Source: Phaseolus vulgaris
Taxonomy: Eukaryota > Streptophyta > Magnoliopsida > Fabales > Fabaceae
Direction: 5' to 3'
Length of the DNA: 64,000 nt
Assembly (NCBI RefSeq): GCF_000499845.2
Contig: NC_023757.2
Coordinates: forward strand, 38,919,162 to 38,983,161
The notes beneath the pieces are model-generated. The model made no database searches. It was not told the DNA's origin and saw only the letters and a list, made by a program, of their open reading frames with translations. How positions within the stretch are numbered: the first letter of the stretch is position 1; every line of letters starts with the position of its first letter. Positions 11,117 to 24,155 of this stretch are shown one piece after another. The position numbers and the translations under genes were made by a program.

Positions 11117-12195
11117 TTTGGCTTCACACTGGTCTCCAAGCGTCTACTTTTGAAATGTTTGTATTCTACCACTTGAATTAAGTAAAGAAGATATTAATTG
11201 GAATTAAGCAAACTAGCCAATAACTCTAATTAAAGAAAATAACTTCATTCTCAATAAGCATTCATAAACAATTCCTTTGGAGAAACTATAATTCAAAAAG
11301 ATCATACTGTTTATAACATAGTCTACTATAGAGAATTTAAGAACAAAATTTTATTAAATAGAAATCTCAAAATTCATTGTAAAATCACAAGAGAATCAAC
11401 TAAAAAGAATTTAGTTTTCCATATGAAGGCAAAACAAAAGAATTATAACGAAATAAAAAAGAAAACTAGGAAAATTATGATGCTCTGTTTTTCTAATGCA
11501 TTTTGCTATAAAGACTTCTCCTTGAGGCTTGCATCTTTTTATAGGTTTCTTTATTCCAAGAATCTTGAAAAATTATTTTGTCTCAAATGTATTGTTCTCA
11601 GTTTCTAGATTTTTAGAATTAACAGATTTTGTTTTTAGATTTATCACAAATTTTAAGATTTATTTCAGTTTCCTTATATTTTTGCAAATGATTTGGTTCC
11701 ATTTTGTTTTTTAGATTTTTTAGTTTTATACTCTTATTATGTTATGCAATAAATGTCAATGATGGTTCGAGTTGGTATTGAAAGAGGTTATTTGAGTAAT
11801 TATTCAACTAATTCATAATTAAACAACCTATATTTATTTATTGTAGTATTTCATGGATCTCTAATCATTTGATTATGAATCCATAGACTATGTTAGATCC
11901 ATGTCTACAACATATTTTATCAAACTTTATAAGACAAAAGACAATATGATGTTACAAAACTTTTGTAAACTTGTCTTTGTAGTTTTACCTTTCAATTTTT
12001 GATTTCATATTTTAAATTTCTCATGCTTGACATTTGTAATAAGTTTTTTTTATGGTTTCTTAGTATATTATTCAATTTGGATAGTAATATATATTATATA
12101 CAACAAGTTGATTAATTACGGGCAACAAAAAGCATAAAATAAAAAAATATACAAAACGATAATGGTTCTTCTTCTTCCCTCAACTTTTATTATAG
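11117..12195. other. AT-rich intergenic sequence
   Basis: No supported gene. Short overlapping ORFs at 11423-11714 are low-complexity Phe/Lys/Leu-rich frames. Confidence 0.6.
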
Positions 12196-12400
12196 TAGAG
12201 GTGACAAAGTGGGGCGGGTCATGTGGGTCAGTCACGGTCCGCTAGTCAAAAACGCGGAGTGGATTCAGTTTTTCAACCTGCACGGGCCAATATCGGGGTG
12301 GGGCGGGCTTGCTCGCTAGCCGTAAAAAAAAAAAGTTTGTGTTGACTTGGGTTGGGCTTGACAGTGATAACTTGGACTGGAAAAAAATAATAATGTTTTT
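12196..12400. mobile_element. hAT-like element end (partial)
   Basis: TAGAGGTGACAAAGTGGGG and the following GC-rich 'gggcgggtcatgtgggtcag...aacctgcacgggcc' match the end of the hAT-like element at 10019-11116. The other end was not found and may have been lost near the LINE at 12560. Confidence 0.55.
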
Positions 12401-12559
12401 GAATTAACTATGTTAATTGTAGTGGTGTTTATGTTTAATGTTTTTGAAATGGAAAAATATTGATATGTGATTTTTATCTTAATTGAATTATTGATGTTTG
12501 ACTATGTTTGAAATGGAAGAAAAAAATATTGATGTTTGATAGTAGCAAAATATTGATGT

Positions 12560-13517
12560 TTGACTATATTCCCGAGAATTTTCTCTCTTAGTGTGACAAA
12601 AGGTGCAAAGGTGGCTGAACTAGGGAATTGGATTGATGGTGTTTGGGTGTGGCACTTTGAATGGCGTAGACCCTTTTTTGAATGGGAGAAACCTCTGGTG
12701 GAGCAGTTCCTTCAGTTACTACAAGGGGTGAAGTTGGAATCGGGGAAGGCAGATTGTTGGATTTGGAAGGCAGGGAGTTTCATACTTTTACGGTTAACTC
12801 AGCCTATTTTCAGGTTAGGAAGGATAGAGTTGGGGAGGTTTCTCCAATTTACAGTAAGTTGTGGAGGTGCAAAGTTTTGCCTTCCGCTTTGGTCACTTCT
12901 TGGAGGGTGATGGAGAATAAGATTGCTACTAGGGTAAATTTGGAAAGGCGAGGGGTGGTGGTAGAGAATCTGGTGTGTGGTTTGTGTGGGAAGGTGGAAG
13001 AGTCGTCCAGTCATCTGTTTTCCGTCTGCGAGTTTACCTGGCGGGTGTGGTGTCTTTGCTTTGAGTGGCGTGGAGTGTCGTTTGTTATTCACAAGGACCC
13101 TTTGGTAAACTTCCAACAATTCAGGTTGTGTTCGGCTTCTGATGTGGTTAATGACATTTGGGAGCGATTTGGGTTGGTGTTGTGAGTGGAATTTGGAGAC
13201 ATAGGAACTCGGTGACCTTCGACAAGGGCGTGGTAGATGCGCTCGAGGTATTTGCACTGGTACAGGTAAATGTTTGGTCTTGGATTTTTGCAAAGTCCTG
13301 TTGTAATTCCTTTACGTACCCCAACTGGGTTTTGAACCCAGTGAATTGTATGAGGCTGGTTGTTTAATGTTTTCTTGAGTTGGTTTGGTTGTTCCTTATT
13401 TAAGTTGGTAGGTGTTCCATAATTGGAGGTTGCTAAGACGCTAGCTCTTTATGTATAAGGGTTGGACCACCCCTGAAGTAATTCCCATTTATTTATTTTT
13501 TATTGGTAATAAAAAAA
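12560..13517 (+). mobile_element. 5'-truncated LINE, 3' end with zinc-finger domain
   Basis: Only the C-terminal part of ORF2 remains. It reads KVAELGNWIDGVWVWHFEWRR, a frame change near 12770, then FTVNSAYFQV..LWRCKVLP, MENKIATRVNLERRGVVVEN and the zf-RVT motif CGLCGKVEESSSHLFSVC with WRVWCLCFEW. A second frame change near 13160 leads to GIWRHRNSVTFDKG. The tail is 'tttatttattttttattggtaataaaaaaaaat'. A 5' truncation is typical of aborted target-primed reverse transcription. Only about two frameshifts make it the least damaged LINE relic here. Confidence 0.85.
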
Positions 13518-14670
13518 AATATGTAACCATTGATAAGTTATTCTCGGATCAAGGTAAAAATCGAATCTATTAGACCAAATATTCTTATATAAACAAGCCA
13601 ACATATAGTAAAACAAATCGTGCTAAATTTGTTTTAGTTAAGTTTTTTTGACATGGGAGAACAATAACTAATTGCAAGAAGTTTTATAAAGATTTTTCTA
13701 ATATGTGTCCTTGGCCACATCTTAACTATCATTAAAAATTGTTTTCCAACAAAGTTTTGAGAATGACTTATATTTAAATAGCACCATTTTTTTATAGTTT
13801 TTATCATTTTTAATCCTGTCCTTTCATTATTTTTAATTTATCATAATTTTGATTTAGTTTTCTGTTAAAAAACTATAAAAATGATCAAACTAAATTTTAC
13901 AAAAAAAAATATTTTATTTTATTTTTATCACTATAAGAAAATAAACATTTTAGTGTTGATCAAAACTCAAAGCTAATAAGTAAAAGTGGACCAATAAATG
14001 GTAGTCTCAAATTTTGTGTCGTACATACAGTGAATTCTACAATCTAATTTTTGGCATTGAGTTTAGGAGGTCCATTTTAAGTCATTTTAAGTAATTGGCT
14101 AAGTTGCCATTAATTTATCAATACCTTTTAAACTTAGTTGTAATTAAAACAATTAGTTTTAGCTAAGTTATACTAATACGTTTTTATTTTAAAATTATTT
14201 AACTTAATTTTTGACTAAGCTTATAATAAATGAAATTTATTTTTAATATTAATTTAACTTGTATCGGTAATGACTACATTAATAAAAATCTCGTAAAACA
14301 CTTCATTGCTATATTCAACAAAAATAAAATATAAAAAAAATACGACAAAACAAAATAAGCTAGTGAATAACAGTTGAGAAATCAAACTTCCCTCCTTCAT
14401 ACTGGTAAGTACTTTTTCATGGCACAAATAATTGTGAATAATAATTGAGAGAGGTGATATTAGATTAATAAATAAGTTAGTTGTGTGTGATTAAAAGAGA
14501 TAATAATGAATGAAAGCATTTAGTATGAAAAGATTTATATAAAAAAGTGAGAGAGAAAACATATGTGTTCTATTTGGTCAGTATTTAATGAAATCAACCT
14601 ATGAAAACTTGTATTATGTCACAAGCCAAATAGTGATGTGTTTAAATGTATATGAAATGTATGAGTGATG
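13518..14670. other. Intergenic sequence with a CACTA-like end
   Basis: At 13937 CACTATAAGAAAATAAACA resembles a CACTA terminus, but no matching right end was found within the next kilobase. Otherwise the sequence is AT-rich with no gene. Confidence 0.4.
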
Positions 14671-14679
14671 CCTAGTGTA

Positions 14680-15230
14680 CTATAACTTTTGTTTGGAAGG
14701 TTTTGCTTGATAGAGTGTCTAATTGAAATAACTTATTTAAAAGATGGGTAGACGTTGACTTAGTTGATTTTTCCTTGTGTCATTTAGGGGAAGAAACTAC
14801 ACAACACTTGTTTGTGGAATGTAATATAGTAAATTGCATATGGAATAACTACTACAAATGATTAGACATTGTGTCTCTTCAATATAATGAATTGATGAGT
14901 TATTTTGAAAAATTTTATTTGTTCAACACTACCATGAAACAAAATTTGTTATGAAAAGAACGGTATTATATAGTGTTTGGGACTATAAAAATAAAGTTAT
15001 ATTCAAACAATGTAAAATTAATGAAGAAGTTTTTTATTTGGCACAACTCAAAATTTGATTATAGTTGAAATATAAGATGCATACTAACTTCTATTATTCG
15101 GATTGGTCATTATCTTCTATTATTCGGATTGGTCATTATCTTCTATTACTCGGATTGGTCATTGAACCCTATGTTGTGTATGAATAGTTACATGTATACT
15201 CTTGATTGTGTTTGCGATTTTACTCATATT
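14680..15230 (+). mobile_element. Very decayed LINE 3' end
   Basis: Translation across stops and shifts gives FVWKVLLDRVSN, CHLGEETTQHLFVECNIVN (an eroded zf-RVT, with the first cysteines damaged), and near the end IRIGHY and YSDWSLNPMLCMN. The last resembles YPNWVLNPVNCMRL of the LINE at 12560-13517. It is more decayed than its neighbour. Confidence 0.65.
15090..15167. repeat. 26-bp tandem triplication inside LINE remnant
   Basis: TCTATTATTCGGATTGGTCA plus six bases is repeated three times. The third copy carries one change plus differences in its last bases. It multiplies the segment corresponding to the LINE's C-terminal YPNW codons, so it arose after insertion. Confidence 0.9.
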
Positions 15231-16398
15231 ATGCTATAAGGCTGGAAAAGTGTTGTGTGACTCTGTTTTGTAGAAGGTTTTACAAGGTTCATCCCACCAG
15301 TGCTACAGTGTTGAGGTTGGTTCAAGATGGTAAGAAGCTATGAAAATGGGGGACATATCCGCAAGGACAGATTTTGGTATGGTAACGCAGAGAGTTCTTC
15401 AAAAGATATTAATTGGAACGAAGGGCCACTGTGACAATAGTGGTGAAAGATCAACGTGTTGGTAATGAGGGGTTGTTACTGTTGGGTTGTATTTGTATGT
15501 CTCTAATAAAGCATAAAATGATATATATACAATGTGTATTAACATCTTAATGATAGCTTAAACAGAAGGTCTGAATAGTTTCCTTTTGTATAAAAAGTTG
15601 AAGTACCTCTCAAATACTTTATTTATATTTAATTTATTTTATATTTATAAAAAAATTGATTAAATCAAATTCACTTTAATAACAACACTTTTGTCACTTT
15701 TCATCTTGATGTTTGAATTAAGAATATTATATAATTTATATTAAATTTCAAGAAAACATAAATTCATAAAATATCAATAAAATTAGCGTTAACAACTTAA
15801 ATAAATATTAAAATTATATTATATTACCCTTAACCTAATTATACCAACTTAAATAAATAATAAAATAAATAAATTATCATCGTTCTAACCAACATTAACT
15901 TAATTATATATATTCCTTTAAAAAATTAAATTGATATTATTTAATAAAAATTAGCATTAATCATATATATGTAATATGTTTTAAATAATTATAGTTGTTA
16001 CAGTATGAGTTAAAAAGTTATAATTAATAGTTGATTTTAAAGTTTTGAATTAAATACGTGGTCAATTTTTTTCAGTTTTGATATTATAAATAAATATTAA
16101 AAAACATGAGTAATTCAATCATAATTACAACACACACTAAAAAACAAAGCTGACAAAAAAAAAAGTATAGTCATGATTCATGAATCGTTTTTAAAATATT
16201 AATTAAGTTAAGAAAAAATAATTAGATTTGTATGATATCTGTTACATTACAATTTCTATAAGTTAACGTATAATTAGATTTTTTTTAATAAAAAAGGAAA
16301 TTTAATTATTGTAGACTAATACAAAAACGTGATATTTTACAATTTTAATTCTTATATTATTTTTAACGCCATCGTAAACTTTGTTTTGGTTATTATTG

Positions 16399-16435
<37 letters not shown>

Positions 16436-16769
16436 CAATAGTTTGATATAATTTTTAAAAATATTTAAAAAATGAATATACATATATTAATGATTGGCTT
16501 TCGTAAAATTTAATTTTTCTATATTTTTGCATTTTTCAAACAGACAATCATAAAAGGAAAGAGTTAAAAATAGTATAGGAAATAGAATCAATATTTTGTA
16601 AATATAACTCACTCTCTTATTTAATACATATATGAAATTATATGAAGAAAAAAATTAATATTGGTTAACATTAAATGTGCCCAAGCACACAGTAGAAAAA
16701 TCGAAATTCTCTTCAAGTAAAATAATTATTATTTATATATTTATACATCCCCATTTACATTATTCTGAA

Positions 16770-16809
<40 letters not shown>

Positions 16810-17089
16810 CATTATTCTAAATATTTATATATACATTGTAACATCCTCATTAATATTTACATTGTACAAAATATTCTCTCTTTATGTAAAAATTTCAAAT
16901 ATATATGAAAAGACAAAGGATTCTTAAAAATTTACTCTACTAACTCCTCAACTTTTCAAGTATGAGATCAAGATTCATCTCCTACCGTATATGCTCTCAT
17001 AAAGAAAGATAATTGCATATTTAAAAAAAAATCACAGACCAAAAGAAACAAGGTAATATAATAGTTTTTAAATTTTCAATGCACTTTTA
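15231..17089. other. AT-rich intergenic sequence with microsatellites
   Basis: 15231-15500 is less AT-rich and may be the LINE's 3' untranslated part or unique DNA. Beyond it there is no gene. Two (AT)n tracts lie at 16400-16432 and 16774-16807. The second sits between two copies of 'tttacattattctgaatatttatatata'. Confidence 0.6.
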
Positions 17090-17390
17090 TAATTAATAAT
17101 CATTTATTACAAAAAATAATTAGATAAAATTTAGAGAAAAAAAATAATTAGTCACTATATTAACTAAATAAGATACTAATTTAGAATAAAAAATATTAGT
17201 AACTAAAACCTTGGTAGCTAATGGTTAGATATCAATTTAAAAACTATTTTATAAATTTTTTATTAATAATATAAACTACTTAGATACCAATAATTTTTTT
17301 AGTTTATAAAATAGTCTTTAATTTAGCTAATAACTAATTAATTTTGTCTCTAAAATTAATTTTTTATTTAATAAATTTTTTTTAGTGATT
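17090..17390. mobile_element. CACTA-type MITE remnant
   Basis: It shares 'aaaccttggtagctaa', 'gatatcaatttaaaaac', 'attaataatataaactacttagataccaataattttt' and the end 'ttattttagtg'-like sequence with the family at 48990-49372. No target duplication could be assigned. Confidence 0.6.
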
Positions 17391-17507
17391 CAATGATATT
17401 CTCCCATGTTTTAATTTACATCACAACACATTAATCATTACACTTCATTCAATTCAATCACAGACAATCATAACCTTTCATGTACTACACATCCAAGTGT
17501 CTACAAT

Positions 17508-18380
17508 CACTAATCCAGAAAAGGTCAAAGACAGCGATTCTTTTAGCAATTAGATAGCAGTTTCGAAACCGCTGTCTATTAGCACGTAGTCTATACTATT
17601 GAGGTATAGACGGTAGTTTTAGAACTGTCACCTATAAGTCACATATAGACAAAAAAAAAAATAACACCAACCTCATGGTGATGACAATGGTGGTAGTGGA
17701 GGGCAGCACCAATAATGGTGGAGGGAAGGCGGAGCACAGTGGTAAAACAATAAATAAAAACCTTAAACAATGAACCAATGAAAGAATGAGCAATGAACCA
17801 ATGGAAGAATGGAGGAGAAATAAGATGAGAACGAAAGCAGAAGAATAAGCAATAAGGGTAGGAAGAACTTACAAAGGCAGGGGGTGCAGTGGTGGAGGGA
17901 AAGCGATGCACAGTGATGGAGCAATGCACAAGAACCTTAAACAATGAACCAATAGAAGAATGAACAATGAACCAATAGGAAGAATGGAGGAAGAATAAGC
18001 AATGAGGGTAGGAAGAACTTACAAAGGCAATAAGTGAAGAGAACGTTCAAAAGAGTTGAAGAGATAGTGCGAAGAAGAAAGAAAACACAGAGAACGAAAG
18101 CGTAAGTGACTCAGCTTCGAATTAGGGTAATAACGAGGGTATAGACATAAGTTGTAAGAGAAACCATTGCCTATTTAAATCTCAGAGGGAATAGACAACA
18201 CTTGTTGGGTTATAACCACTATCTATTCCCTTTGTGATTTTAATTAACAGTGATTCCTCTTACAATTGTAGTTTATCTATCATTTTTAATTTAAAAAATG
18301 TCACCGCGTTTTGAGTAGACAACGTTTGGTAGTGAAACGTTGTATATTAGCTGTCATAAATAAGCGTTCTTGCACTAGTG
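17508..18380. mobile_element. CACTA (EnSpm-type) non-autonomous element, 873 bp
   Basis: It begins CACTAATCCAGAAAAGG and ends CGTTCTTGCACTAGTG, whose reverse complement starts CACTAGTGCAAGAACG. The flanks are AAT at 17505-17507 and 18381-18383, the three-base duplication of CACTA elements. Subterminal inverted motifs built on 'gacagcg/cgctgtc' and 'tagacaacg/cgttgtat' recur near both ends, as expected for transposase binding. The middle is purine-rich, repetitive and non-coding. Confidence 0.85.
17760..18030. repeat. Internal direct repeats of the CACTA element
   Basis: The phrase 'gaagaataagcaat(a/g)agggtaggaagaacttacaaaggca' occurs at about 17840 and 17990. 'accttaaacaatgaaccaat' occurs at about 17760 and 17934. 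This is an irregular duplication of about 150-170 bases. The 101-codon - strand frame here is a by-product. Confidence 0.75.
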
Positions 18381-19000
18381 AATTACTACACGTTCAACTT
18401 AACTCATGCCAAAAATTGACTCACATCCACACATAGACTTTTGATTCTACTCTAGAAGACCAATATATTGAAATTAGATTCAGAGACCAATGTTCTTATC
18501 ACGACATAGTCTCTCCTTCAAGAAATTCATCCTTATATGATACTAGTAAAGCTCACAACCTAAAACTCTTTATCTATATGATTACAATATACCATTAAAG
18601 TCAGGATATTTCATTTCACAAATTGTCACAAAACAATACGGTCTTCCATCAATTTCAATACCGTATTTTCTTTCTTGAAAATATTGTGTCTTGATCATAC
18701 TTTCACTTGATTCATCACTCATTTCACACATCCGTACAACATTCCATCACACATAAATTTGGATTTTTTTTAAATCCAAAAATATCAAAGAAAATCACAA
18801 AAACAGATAAATTAATTGTTTCAATTAAATATATAAATAAATTTACATAAAATTTAATTAAAACAATAGACAATTATCAAAACAGTCTTTCAAAATCAAA
18901 TTTTAAAACAATCAGAAGGAAAGAAATATAAAAGACAAAACAATGTTTTAAAGAAGTTATCTCTTAATTAAGTATTTTAATTTTTTGGAAGAGTTCTCTC

Positions 19001-22000
19001 TTCTTAAATGCAGTTACCACAACAATGTTTTAATTTTAGTGGTGTGGGGGATAAAGGTAAATCGAAAACCAAGATAGTTTGCATATATCTAATTTTATAG
19101 AGAGACTAATATTAAACACCCCATAAATATTTCAGACTTTAATTTTATTAATTTTTTTTTTTGTAAAAAATAATAGAAGACAAAACTACGTTGTCTTCCA
19201 ATTATTTTATTTAAAAGCTTTAGGAAATGTTATTAAAACAGAACGATTAATATCAACAGAGGTATATGGATCAATTACTACTAAATTCTTTAAACTAATA
19301 AGTTATTCCAGGTTGAAGTTCAAGTATTAGATATTTAATTAAATTAAATATTTAAGAAAACTTTTTTTTACGTACCGTGATTTTATAAAACAAACAACCC
19401 AAACATGATTGTGTCGCTAAATTACATAACACATTAAATTAGTTGTCTCCACTGTTATACCAGCCTTTAAGTAAGTTTGTATTGATTTATTTGTTAAACT
19501 TTACTGAGCCAGTATTTGATCATATTTAAAAATAAAAAATAAAATAAAATAAAATATATATATATATATATGAATGAATTCAATTATATGTATTATTACA
19601 AAATATTACATTAAAAAAGTATGAAATGCTATGGTAATTAAAAGTCAACGGTACTCATTTAATAGTCAATAACAATATTTTATTTATATTTATGTCTAAA
19701 ATTGGGATCGTTAAAAGTATATACATCTCTAAATTTAACCACAGAGAAAAACTACATTAAATTTCAAAATCATGATTTATTTTACAGATGACAAGCAGCA
19801 GTGACATTGAAGGGTGCATCTCAAATTGAATCCAAATCTCTTTTAGAAATATGTAATTTACACATAATAAAATAATAGTTGGAATTTTGAATAAAAAGTA
19901 AAAAAAAATAAAAATATTGAAGGAATTAAGGAATAATGAATAATTTTGGATTAAAGTTATTGGATATGTCTCCCTATGATTGGTGAGCACAGATGAAATT
20001 ACCAGCTAGCAGCTACCTGCCACCAAACACTGTGTGACATGTGGCCGGCAGCTACTGCAGAAGGGAGCAAAGCCCACCCACAATGCAAAACCTACCATAT
20101 TTACACTTTTACAAATCTGAAATAAATTTTAGAATTTGAAATAAAAAAAATAAATTTGAATTAAAAGTAATGTGTTTAATTAGTCGTTATTAATAAATAA
20201 TTTGAATAGTGTTATAAATAGTGTAAATAGATGAAAGTGTGTGAAGAGTTTGAGGGGAATGATTGGTATATTATATAGATGGAGAATAAGTAGAAAGAGA
20301 CGGTAAAATCTTTCACTTCCATGCAAACGGAAACAAACCAACCCACTTGCTCCGTACGCTACAAAAGAAAAACAAACTGAATATCAAACTGATATAACTG
20401 GTGTCTGCTGCTCATGAGGTGGACCTTACACTAACACCTCTCATCTTTTCTTTCTATTCTTTTTCTTTTCTTTAATTAACTTTTTCAATTACATCCTCAA
20501 ACTTAAATAAATAAATAATACGTTGGACCCACAGTGCCACATTAACATGGAAGCACGCACATGATCATGATGTGATCATAATATCTTATGTTATCCGATT
20601 CTCATATTTTATGTTATGATGCCACAATAATGCAACTAAATCAACTACATTTTATTTTATGCTTCTCCAAAAATTACACAAACACCAGAATTAACTATGT
20701 ATAATCACTAAATGATAACCCTGAACCTCAACTTAGTATAAAATTATTTAACACGGTTATTACAAACTTGTACATTTTCTCAAATGTGGTTTCATAACAA
20801 CTATTTGTAAATTTTAAATAATATGAATTATCATATTAGCACGAATGTATACCTGCAACCTTAGGTACTTCGATTAAAATAGCAATTTACCCTGTCAACT
20901 AGAAGTCCACTACTAGATTCAAAATTCAATGATATCACCATGTCATGTAAATAACAAAACAAATTATGTATGCTTCTTTATATACAATTTACTCTGGGAA
21001 GGTGATAGAAATACGTTTAATGTTTTTTTTTCTTCACTTTGACAAAGTTTGACTTCTTGAAAACTATAAATGTATTGAAAACAAACAAGGCTAATAAGAA
21101 TGGGAATTTTTATGCAAAAGTTTTTTTTTTCTTTTGTTGTCTAATCAAACAAGAGAAAAAAAATCAAAAAAAAGAGAGAAAATAAACTAACGTTTTACTT
21201 ATCGTTTTGAAAAAAAATAATTCTTGAAATTTGTTGGTCTTTAAGATATATTTACAAGTGTTTATCCTTTTAATTTTAAGAGGTAGTTTTTAGAATAATT
21301 TAGCAAAGTGCTTGAAGATTTCTTAATGTTCCAATTAATTTATTCATTTGTCGAGAAAAGTTGATAGATGTACATCTTTTGTTTATTAGTTTTTTAAAGT
21401 TTTGTTTTAAAAATAATTTTCAAAACGCTAAATAGATTTTTGGACGAAACATTGTTTCTTCAGTAGTGTGAAATTATTTGAAATTGAAAAAAAAAAACAT
21501 TTTTTAGGAGAAACAAATTATAGCCCATCATTTACCTTCAATTTATTTTCCCTTCTCTCCCTTGTTTTAGTTATTTCTTTCATTACTAATTTTTTACCAT
21601 TATACAATATTTCTCTACCTTCAAGCACATCAATAAGAATTCGAAACCTTTTAATCTTTTACAAAATGATGCTTTTATTTTTTTGTGTGCTAAATGATAA
21701 TTTTAATTTCGGTGTAAGGATTAGAAAATATGTTTACAAAACTGAAAGAGTGGTTATTTTAGGCCAGTTTAGATTTTCAAAATTGAGATATAAAACATAT
21801 ATTTACATTTTCTTCTTACATAGGCTAAAATAAAGTAAGAATTTCTTAAAATGGTTTTTTACTTAGTTTTATCTTTATGTTCACTCTTATATAATAAAAT
21901 AATAATTAAACCCATACATTTTACTTCTACTTTTACAATAAGGTTTTCCTCAAAAAAATAATATACTTGTTATTTGCTTATCGTCTAAAGAAATTTACGT

Positions 22001-23700
22001 TTTTCTAGAACTTTTAAGTTATTTATTCCTTTTTGGAATAAAAGAAAATCATTTAAAAAAAATAAAATATATATATATATATATATATTAGTAATTATTG
22101 CTTCAAAATTGTTAACCAAAATATTATTTTAATATTGTAATTTTTTTTCACTAAAAATCAATAAAATTATTTCCTTTTATATAGTATAGCTTTAATATAA
22201 AATTTAAAATAATTTTCATGATGACCGAAATTATCCAAGAAATTTTCATACACTCGTGTGTATATTTATTATTTCTTGTTTTTAAATTTTCAAATAATAT
22301 TAATTATTATTTTCTCGCGATTACACCCTTAGAAAAAGAAAATTAAGAGGATAAATGATGAAAAAATTAATCAATAAAATAGATGGATGGTCATATGGAA
22401 TAAGATGATAATATTTTTTTAAAAGTCAAAACAATAAAAGTGATAGATGATATTAAATGAACAAGGAATATGTTAGTGTAGATTCTTATTAGAAGAACGT
22501 GTTTTAGTTTAATTTATTAATAACTATTTTTTGGTGTGTTTTTTTAAACTAATTATTATAAATACCAACAAATTTCATTATATATGGTAATTTATTATTA
22601 GACGATAATGTAAAAACTCTTTACACCATACATTATTTACTCATAAACTAATTAGTTAAAACTACGTATAAAATAATTTAGCATCGCTGATTTTCTAAAT
22701 TTATTATAGAACTTTCCCAGGGTTTGGAAGGTAATCAAAAAGATGTTTTTTTTTTTTTACAAAAATCACTTTTAGAAATTATTGAAGCTTACTCATTGCA
22801 CTTCTTCCGTTCATGTTACCTATTATTAAACTTTTTCTTCTATATTTTCACTTCGTGTATATAATTTTATCTAGTTTATTATTTCTTGTTTATAGTTTTC
22901 TTTCCTTTATAGTTTTGTCCTTGCCAAAAACTAGTTTTATTTTTATGTATATATTTTGATTTATTTATGATCGGTCCTTACATTGTTTAGTTGTTGAGAA
23001 ATTGGAAAGGATCCATGTGTTATGAATTGAGGAGAGGTTTGAGATAATAAAAATGCGAAAAATAATTAAGTAGGTGAATTAATGGTGGACAGAGTTTAGA
23101 CATATTAATTTTTTGATGCATCTCAAGTAGGAAAAGTGCAGATAAAAGTGGGCGCATTTTTAAATTTGAGCCAACATTTGGCATTAAAAACTCAACCACT
23201 TTGTAGTGTAGTACACCTTGATTTGTGTAAGTAGCTAGTTGTAGATGTGTAGCGCATAGCTGGAATAGCTCCAGGATTTATACTCATACAAGTGTAAAAA
23301 TAGAAAGCTCCTCTATAAGGAAACAATCTTTAAGCTCTTCATCTTTTCATCCCTCTTCTCTTCTCTGCTTAAACACTTGAACATTAATCACCTCATTATA
23401 AAAACATCTGCATTACAGCAAAATGATTGATTATGAGCTACAATTCTGAGTGTGTAAGGCTCTTTCTTTATTTATTTATTTTCAAATGGAAGCAGAAACA
23501 AACTAATAGCCATACAAAGATTGGGGACCATAAACAACCCATACTTTAAATCTACACAAAATAAAAAAAGAGATCCTGCTCACATGGTGGCATGTGAGGG
23601 GGGGAATGGGAAGGTTTTTCAAATCACAAACTCTTTTTTTTTTTTTTTTTTTTTTTCGTTATTTCTTTTGTTGCTTAAAATCTCATTTGCCTGTCAATTA
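19001..23700. other. Low-copy AT-rich sequence upstream of MIR396b
   Basis: No transposon family seen elsewhere in the window is recognisable. About 19985-20100 ('ccagctagcagctacctgccaccaaacac') and 20330-20440 are distinctly less AT-rich and look like unique sequence. There is an (AT)n tract at 19553-19572 and 22068-22089, and a 23-T run at 23634-23656. No convincing coding frame; short ORFs at 21468 and 23521-23833 are low-complexity. Confidence 0.5.
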
Positions 23701-23935
23701 CATTTCTTTTCTTGATTTGTCTTTTTTGGAAAGATTATTGTTCTTTACCCATCTGACGTGTTTGTATGTGACCCACTGCGCACTCACCGGGAAAGTAAGC
23801 CATTTTGAGGGTAAATTGCACCTTTGTAAGTGAAGTGAACCCTACTCTCACCCCTCCAACTCTCCCCCCTCTCTCTTTCATACCCTCCTCTCCTCTCTAT
23901 AAAGCTGGTAGATTCATATTATAAATGGTAGAGTG
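23700..23935 (+). promoter_or_regulatory. Putative MIR396b promoter
   Basis: A CT-rich tract (about 23850-23894) leads into CTCTATAAAGC at 23894-23904, a good plant TATA box about 270 bases ahead of the hairpin. A second weaker TATTATAAATGG lies at 23917. 'ctgacgtgt' at 23752 is a TGACG/ACGT-type site. The start site would be near 23930. Confidence 0.6.
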
Positions 23936-24155
23936 GTCCACGATAACTTTGTATGGGCATGGTTATTTCTCACTTCTCACTTCTCACTCACTCACTTCTC
24001 ACCCTCCTTTACTTTCCTTTGCTAAATCCTCCTACCTTCCCTATATCTCCACTACCCCCCACCCTTTTTCTCATTATAACTTTTGCTGCTTCCACCACTA
24101 CTCAACTCATCGCCTACATGGGGTGTGAGATCTCACCATGCTTTTCCTCTCTCAA

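Larger units (their letters stand above)
17391..19000. mobile_element. Decayed LTR (same family as 44181-46169), split by a CACTA element
   Basis: The flanks of the CACTA element (17391-17507 and 18384-19000) carry phrases found in the 2-kb LTR at 44.2 kb: 'tctatatgattacaatata..ttaaagtcaggatatttc', 'ccgtattttctttcttgaaaatattgtgtcttgatc', and 'gacttttgattctactctagaag'. The ends of the LTR are not defined. Confidence 0.5.

Noticed and set aside
12799..13293. 164-codon - strand ORF
   Set aside because: Exact antisense of the LINE zf-RVT region, which reads sensibly on the + strand.
17639..17944. 101-codon - strand ORF
   Set aside because: Lies in the repeated middle of the CACTA element; no domain resemblance.
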